Source: Chloranthus sessilifolius (taxonomy: Eukaryota; Streptophyta; Magnoliopsida; Chloranthales; Chloranthaceae). Taken from it: a DNA stretch of 64,000 nucleotides. Below the pieces are notes generated by a model. The model did not search any database and was not told the DNA's origin. It saw nothing but the letters and a program-made list of their open reading frames with translations. The DNA lies in assembly GCA_021018995.1 (NCBI GenBank), contig CM037596.1, forward strand, positions 105,879,416-105,943,415, written 5' to 3'. The position numbers were made by a program, and so were the translations under genes. How positions within the stretch are numbered: position 1 is the first letter of the stretch; every line of letters starts with the position of its first letter. Positions 9,438 through 18,400 of the stretch are shown here, one piece after another.

Positions 9438-12400
9438 ATTGGTGCACCAGGGTGATAGGGAATGGGTTGGCCGGTTAGGCCAACCGAATACCAAACCAGT
9501 AGGGATGGGTGCACGGCGGTGATAGGTAATGGGTTAGGCCGACCGAATGCCAAACTGGTCCGACTTAATTTTTACAGGGTCGAACACATAAACCTGTCTC
9601 AATGGGCCTAGCCAGGTCAGGCATGAAGCATCCAACCCAACCTTGGGTTTGAGTTTGGTTGGGTGGGGTCAGGTTAACTGGTTGTTTTATTAATGGTTGT
9701 GTATATAGAAAAAGATTTTATTTTTCCATAAAAAAAAAAAAGTTTCATTTAAGTGGTGTGGTGTGAGAGGTGCCTTTTTTTGGTGTGGTAGTAACATGTT
9801 TGTTTATAGTAAAAGATTTTGATATTCTTAATACACTTTAATTTTGATTAGTAAGTTAAAATTTTGAAGGGAGCCATTACTTGTACACGCTTTTCAAATG
9901 ATTGCATCAGTTTGCACCAAATTTAAAAGAAAGACTTTAATGTTTGGCGATCTCTACTATGTGAAAGTATCATCTAAATCATTTGATTTAAATGCCATGA
10001 TTTAAAGATATTAATTGCAAAAGATTAGAATGAAATATGATTTTCATTATTTGACTAAATGGAGTCGAAAGGCTATTATATAATTCAACAATTGACTACA
10101 ATAGATCATATGACAAGTATCGTGTTTTGCTCTATTTTTATGTACCAAAGTTTTATTGATCATGAACTTCAAATTAGTCGGCTCATATTGCATTTTTACA
10201 TATCACATATCCTTAAAATAGTAAGCCTTTTTTTAAATTAGGTGCAATTAAGGATCAAAATTTCAATTTCGAGCATGATCGAAACTAAAAATTTAGACTG
10301 AAAACCGATAATTTGACCGAAATTTCGACTGATAATTTCAATCTCATACAAAATATGACCGAAATTTCGGTCCAAATTATCGTTTCGGTGAGAATCGAAA
10401 CCGATAATTTAAACCGAAATTTTAGTCATTTCAGCCTAAATTTTGATCCTTGGGTGGGATGACTAGAAAAACTTGTCCAAATAATGGGTCCCAATTTTGA
10501 AACACTATTTTAAAAACTCGCATGCTAAAATGCATGCCGCCGCATTACTTTATTCAACCAGTCAGTCAACCTAGGAGTGAACAAAGTTGGACTAGGGACA
10601 GTTATAAACGTATGACGATTTTTGAGCACAAAGTGCTGGCGGATGATGTGGCACAACGTTAGGCTGCACCGAGATATATTAAGTGAACCCCACTACACTT
10701 GCAGCCATTTTTGTTGCGCCACATCAACTGCTATACTTTGTCTGTATAAAATCTGTCTTTTATATAACACTGTCCGTTGGACTAGTGTATATCCCAAACC
10801 CTAGCCCATGGTGCAAAAGCCACGTAGCATCAAATGACCGCATAGTATCCAATCCCCGACGGTCCATCCCTTCCTACGAATTTTTACAAATACTTTAAAT
10901 GGTCAAAAGTGAGGTTTGAAATAAAAAAGAGAATCTCCCTGCGGTGCACAAATATTTAATGGGCGGACTAAATGGTGCCACTCGAGGCGCCCACGCTTTT
11001 TATGAAAGCCTCGCGCATCAAATCCCTTGAAAATTATTAATTCTTTCAAATTAGATGATGGAGATTGTTTTTCACTTTGATCTTCCTTTCAATAGATCTT
11101 GAGATCATGGCACACTATCAAATGTTCAATTTTTTATTCCTTGTATTCACATATCTCCAAAAATGACCCTTCAATCATATGACACACATCACACTCAAAT
11201 ATGATTTTAAGGCTTTTTTGAAATATATGATACATGGAATTATAAATTGACCGTCTGATAGGTGAGCCATAATCTCAAGATCTATTATACGAAAGATCGG
11301 GGAAACCGATCTCCATCATCTAATTCGAAGGAATCAATGGTTTTCAAGGGTCGGGGACGTGGTCGTTTTCAGAAAATGCGTGGGCACATTTATAGGTACC
11401 CGTTATTAAATAGTAAAGGGTAGCTCTGTTCGCCCCCATACATTCTCTGAAAGTGCCCACATATACAACCCCTTAAAACCGTTGATTGTGTTAGATCTGA
11501 TGATGGAGATCATGTTTCACCCCCATCATCCGCACAATGGATCTTGAGATCATTTCGCACCTATCAAACGGTCAATTTTGTATTCCACATGTCACATATC
11601 TTATCGTTAAACGCTTTATATTATGTAGGAGCTTCTCCAAGAGGTATTCCATTTTGGCAATGTGGCAAAAATGAGCTATCAAATTTGGGATACCTATGAA
11701 CTCCAAGAGGTATCCCAATTTGGTATTCCATTTTTGCCATGTGATAAAAATGGGATATTGAATTTGGGATACCTATGAACTCCGAGTGATATCCCAAATT
11801 TTATTTTTTTAATAAATAAAAAATTGGGAAATTAAATATTTAAAATAAACAAATATTTAGAAGCAAGAAAAATTAGAGGCATTAAATAAAATATGCATTA
11901 ATCAAAAAATGAGATATGGAGTGACTGTTGGAGTATCAGGCTATCCAATAACTAGTCCTTGAGGTACCCATGTGCCATAATGGCTAGCTATGAGATACCT
12001 GTTGGAGATGTTCTAAGAGCTTAAAAGAGGTTTTAAATTACAGGCTTAAGTCATCATCAAAACCAAAAAAAATTGATGGTTTTAAGAGCATCTCCAACAG
12101 ATTCTATAGAAGCACAAAAAGCAAGCAAAATCGCTATTTTGGCTAGTGAAGAGTCAATTTCTTACTCCAGCAGATTCGCTATGAGACTCGTCATTTTTGG
12201 TGGGTCTCACTTCACTCGCCATTCCATCTCACTGCATTCGCTATTAATAAAATATAATTAAATATTTCTCTCTTAAAAAATAATAAAAATAAAAAATATT
12301 ATTTTAAAAGATGAGAAGATAAATTAACTGTTTTTACGGTAAACTTTAGAAAAAAATGCAATAACTAAAATAGAGAGGGGGCTCAAAAAGGTAAAGCTGC

Positions 12401-15400
12401 TTTGATCAAATCATTTGAAAGGTGATAATATTTGATTCGAGTCCTTTTTAGTCGCTGACCGCTAGCATCAGTCTGTCGATAGTGGTAAAGAGCAATCTGA
12501 TCGTATGTACAGTCAAAATCGAACTAGCACAGATTTTGGTGCAGTTAGAAATCTGTGTACAACTTACTGCAAACTCTATCTATGCCATAAAAAGCCACTT
12601 ATTTTAGTAGGTTACGTCACTGTGACGGATTGACGATTATTGCTCTAAGAAACAAGGATAATATTATATGGAGGACAGATTTTATGCAAGTAAAATGAAG
12701 GCGGCTGATATGGCGCTTCGCAATTGGCTGAAAGTGATGGGCTTAATTAATACAAGTCGATGCAGTTAGTCACATTGCACCACGTCCATCCGGCCTTCAC
12801 TTTGTACCCAACAAAATCTGTCAACCATTTATAATACAACAAACAACCTTTATTTGGAAAAGCTTACGTTAGACTCTGCAGCAATGAACCTCATTTGAAT
12901 AACTTATTATAAATAATAAAAAAATAATAATAAAAGAAAAAAAAAATGAAGAAGTTGAGATTTACTGGGTCAACGTGTAAGCATGACATCACGGGGGCCA
13001 TCTTTCTATTTCTCTGATAAAGGAGTAGAAAATCCATAAAACTAAGAATGGGAAAGGATTACATTAGAGTTTTAGTGGGTCAAATAGAGTCACCGTTGTT
13101 TTATTTCAACTTGCAATTCCTTTCACACAACTCATGGGTGGGTTACACATAAAGTTTTGCAGGCTGCAAGTAAAGATACTGTTTATTTTAATCTCATGAC
13201 ACAGAAAATGCCCCATTAATTCTTGTATAGAGAAGAACTAGAATTTAGCAAGGGATAACATGTCACTTATTGGATACATAATATCACTACTTTTCGTCAA
13301 TTGTGTCATGTGATGCGAAGACCACAATCTAAAGATCTTTGGATCAAAAATTGGATCGGAAAATATCTCTATCATGTAATTCAAAGTGATCAAACTTTTA
13401 AAATGAATGACTAAATTTGATGGTCGTAGTTTTTAATTTGAAGGCATTTGACTGCTTTTTGAGTTTTAGGTATTCATTTTAGAAGTGTTTGACTGCTTTG
13501 AATCACATTTTGTTGATGTAATTTTGATACAATCTACGATACTCCATACTTTTGTATTTAATTCATCGTATCATGTGGCACACTTGATGAAAATAATATC
13601 GTGCATCCAAAATTAGTGTCTCGTACTCAATCTTGCTTGGGAAAAGATCCGTTACCACATATCAACCCTGTAGAAGATGAGAAAATGACCTATAAGCGAG
13701 GTATATGTACATATAACTACCATCATCAACAACCTTTTGAAATGATTGACCATTGGAATGCAGCATTACTCAACATTTTAAATCAAGCTTTAGTACTACT
13801 GCATGTAAACATTTTGATGGTGGTTGATTTTTAAATGTTTTTATTATTTTACATAGAATATTTGAACTGAAGATGTGTTATGGAAGCCAAGGTATCAAAA
13901 GCGGTATCGGACTCGGGCATCGGTCCTAGGAGGCTTGATACAACTTGGCCGATACCGATACATATTAGCGAAAAAAAAAAACTCATAAAGTCTCGGTGGA
14001 AACTGAGACATATCGGTTTGGCCGATACGAGATACCGATACGTATCAGTTTGGCCGAAAACCGATGCGTATCGCCGATACGCATATGTATCGGTCGATTT
14101 TTTATACCATTATGGAAGCACCTTATACTTTCTCATGCTCATCACTGACCGTTGCTTGTGGCTGCCTTGATCCGGTGTGCAGCCTATAGACTCTAAGCTG
14201 TTGCAGCTACTCGTACCAGTGGCAGTATGCCATGCCTTGGGCCACGTGACCAGCAATGTCTCATTTGCGGCGGTAGCAGTCTCATTCACTCACACCATAA
14301 AAGGTGAGCCAATTTTTTTTAATGTTACAAACTACCTTATAATAAATATAGAAACATTTATTTATGACTTTTCTGCCCCTCTCTTTATGTTTTGAAATAG
14401 TAACTCTCATTCATTTGGTTTCAGCTTTGGAACCCTTCTTCAATGCGGCTGCTTCTCAATTCGTATTGGGACAACAAATACCCTTCACCCTGTGGCTCTC
14501 TCTTGCTCCGGTTGTGCTCGGTAAGGGAACTTATACTGTGTTGCTCCTCATTTCCACCACTAATTGTGCATGCGACTCATTTGATCTCAACCGTCGAATT
14601 AGTGGCCCATGTCATGGACGGACGTGGCCTGAAAATGTGTTTGTTTAGACCCTAGTCACCGAAATCACCACTGAAAAAGTCACGAATGGGTCAAAAATTC
14701 GGAAAACCGGTACGTATCGTTCAGCTCCAAAACCAATACGTATCGGTTCCGGACGATACATACCAATGTATCGTCCAGTATTTTGCTCTGTTGTATGGGA
14801 GGCACCAATACTATACCTTGAATGTACCGTATCGGTGAGATCCAAAACCAATACGTATCGATATCGAACGATATTTTGATCCATGCTCACGATTAAGTTG
14901 CGATTTTTTGGTTTACTGATTAAATCACATACTATTTATAAATTTTAATAACAATTGGGTTTTTTTCATGAAAATTACGATTAATTCATTTTTTTAGTAC
15001 TTTTTAATCTTCTTTTTATACTTCCTCATGTAGGGTTCATCCCAAGTTACTTAATTCACTGGCATCAAACTCTAAAGTGCTTTTACAAATTTTAAAAACC
15101 AACCTCATGTAGGGTTCAACCCGAAGTTACTTGGTTCACTGGTTCGCTCGGTTCAAATTCAGATCCATTATTCTCTATTTGCATTTCACTACTTTCAAGC
15201 AAACACGATTTGCTAAGGCTAGGATGAGTTTTAAAAGCACTTACTAATTTTATAATATAAATTAGCTTTCTTTAGTGAAAGAGATTCAAATGCCCACTTT
15301 GTTAGCTATTAAGTTCAGACTCCCTCTCTATGCTTTTGAAATTTTTGTTTATAACCAAATAGTTAGCTTTAATCAGTCAATTCTATCACGCTGAATCGAA

Positions 15401-18400
15401 CCGAATTGAACCATGAACTAGCTTGTTGTACACAATTCACAGTTCGCTAGATGAATGAACGAATTAAGTAACATAGGTCAACCAATTGGACCTGACCAAT
15501 GCACTAAAATTATAGTAAAAGTTTATGAGTTGATACAAAGTATAATACTTTTTTACTCTCTCTCTCCCTCTATGACTAAAATATCCCCCCTTTGGTATTT
15601 TAGGTGTGTCGATGGCCTCCCTTACTGAGCTCTCATTTAACTGGACGGGCTTCATTAGTGCCATGATCTCCAACATCTCCTTCACCTACAGGAGCCTTTA
15701 TTCAAAGAAAGCAATGGTTCGTAAATAGATATATGAGAACTGGCTCTCCTTAGAGGCCTCATAAGTTCATGAAGATTGTGAAGACCTTTCGGAATCTCGT
15801 CCATAGCTGACTTCCATGGATTTTGGTCCCCAAAATCTGTGCCGGCTGTTGATTGTACCTCTGACATCTGATTAATCATGGCAGTATATATCTCTGATTG
15901 TTGCTACATCTTTGTTTTATTGTAGACGGACATGGACAGCACCAACATCTACGCATACATATCGATCATCGCGCTCTTTGTTTGCATACCACCTGCGCTC
16001 ATTGTGAGTTAACTTACACATGCAACAGATTATAGTGTTAATGGGTTAAAACTGACTTCAATAGATCTAGATCAATTGAAATCGATCTCTCACAGCTCAA
16101 AAGCATAAGAGCAAAATCCGAATTTAACATAAAAAGTGAAGTCTACATTCAATTTCACTGTTGAGTAGCTCTGTTCGTGCCTGTGCAGTTATTGAGGGCG
16201 CCTGCACTGTAAACCCAATGACTGTGTTGAATCGGACGATGGAGATCAATTTTCATCCCAATCTTCCACGCGATTGATCTTGACACCATGGGCACTGTCA
16301 GACTGTCATTTTTGTATTCCTACAAAACTGACGGTCTTTTGGTACGCCCATGGTGTCAAGATCAATTGTGTAGGATGAAATCGATCTCCATTGTTCGATT
16401 CAACACAGTCAACGGGCCAACAGTGGTAGGTAATAAGTAGAAAACCTCTGACCCTTTTTTATACTCATTCCCTTGTTATAACTAAACATTGATTCAATCA
16501 TTTGCTCTATATCTCATTACGTGCGTGTTGGATTTTGCAGTTCGAGGGACCTAAACTCATCCAGCACGGCTTCAATGACGCCATCGCTAAAGTTGGGCTA
16601 ACTAAGTTCATCTCAGATCTTTTCTGGGTGGGCATGTTCTATCACCTCTACAATCAGGTACTTATCACTAATTGGAAAATGAGAATCTTTTTTTAGGGTC
16701 TGTTTGGATGTTTTCTAAGGAAAGGGTGGAAATGAATTTGAAGATCCTACGGATTCCAACCCTCTAAGAATCAATAGGAATTCATTATTTTCCGACATTT
16801 GAATTGTTTAATAATGCTGAAAAATAGAAGAGGGCATCATCTTTGGTGTAGATAACACACACCAAATAAAAATTAAAAATGCTTACTTAATAGGTAAGTA
16901 GAGAGGAATTGTGTGCGGGAGGGAGAGAGAGAGAGAGAGAGACAGAGAGAGATCGTGGAGAGAAAGGAGAGAGAACGTAGAGGGGGAGAAGTAGAGAAGA
17001 GAGAACATAGAGAGAGAGAAAGAGAGAATGTAGAGGGAGAGAGAAGTAGAGTAGAGAGATAGAGATAGAGAAAGAAAGAGAAAGAGAGAGAACGTAGAGG
17101 GAGAGAGTAGAGTAGAGAGAGAAAGAGAGTGAGAGAGAACGCCTAACGTGTAGAGCGATATGACTGAGTTTTCCAAGAGAGCATACCGTGTAAAGAGATA
17201 ACCGAGTTTTTCATTGGAAAAGATAAAATCCTACGATTTTAGGGGGATTTCTCGATTTCCAACAGGGAGGAAAACATATTTTTTTCCCACGCCTTATTTT
17301 TGTTTCCAAACAATGAATTTTATCTCATTTCCAACCCTTTCCAATGGTTTCTTTTCCATTCTCCCTATCCAAACAAACCCTTATTTTAAATGAATGGAAA
17401 ATGAGGATCTGTTATCTCTAGATGGTATTAGGTTCATCTACACAGTAATTTATTATACATTGATGTGCATTTGATTTAAGATCATTGGCATGTAAGATCG
17501 CCTTATAGATAGAGCCATCATTTTAAATAATGACCGATACCGATACATAACGTTCGATATGTATCAGCTTTAATACAACCTTGGTATGTGATAAATTTGG
17601 GTATCCATCTCATAACCAATTGACTATGAGTGGAGGAGCCCATGATCTTATAAGAGGAGAGACAAGGCTATGAATACCAGATGTGGGACTAAACTTCAAC
17701 ACGCCCCTATAGGTGTTGGCCGGACTGAGTCATGTTACATTGACAATTGAACTGGGTGGCGTGGAGTGGAGAAAGGCTTGCTTTGATACCATGATAAATT
17801 TGGGTATCTATCTTAAAACCAATTGGCTATGAGTGGAGGGGCCTAGGATGTCATAAGAGGAGAGACTAGGCTATGAATACCCAATGTGAGACTAAACTTC
17901 AACAGTATGCAGCAGATGCAACCACTAGGCTCTCTACATATAGATTTTTTATTTTTTTATGAAAAATTAATTTTATTTATGAAAAACAAACCCAATATAT
18001 CCTAGTTCTTTTGCAAAGAGCTAAAAGAGACCAAAATAGGGCTCTACCAAACTATGCTAGGAAGGAAAACCGGACCTCCTAAAGAAGACTAACATATAAA
18101 AATCCATTTGTGATCATGGTTTGAAATAGCCATCCTATAAATATTGTTGTCAGGCCAGCTGGCCCGATACAATATGACCCCCCATTCTATATGGGTATAT
18201 ATATCGACTGAAATTTATACCATATCGGTTCATATTGGCCTATATGTATCTGATAGGAACCGGACAACATGCCAATAGAGTACTTTGGTATATGCTGGTT
18301 TGCCCGATATGTAACCGATACGTATCGGCCTGGGACCTAACTGATATGCCCGATATGTATTCATTTTAACTCCTTATTTGTGATGTCGGATTCTTAGGTG

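Noticed and set aside
13601-13834. 77-codon frame in TPT intron 4
   Set aside because: No domain, no splice context and no similarity that I can recognise. Its length is ordinary for AT-rich non-coding DNA.
16883-17176. 97-codon Leu/Ser-rich minus-strand frame
   Set aside because: It is the complement of a GA microsatellite inside a MITE.
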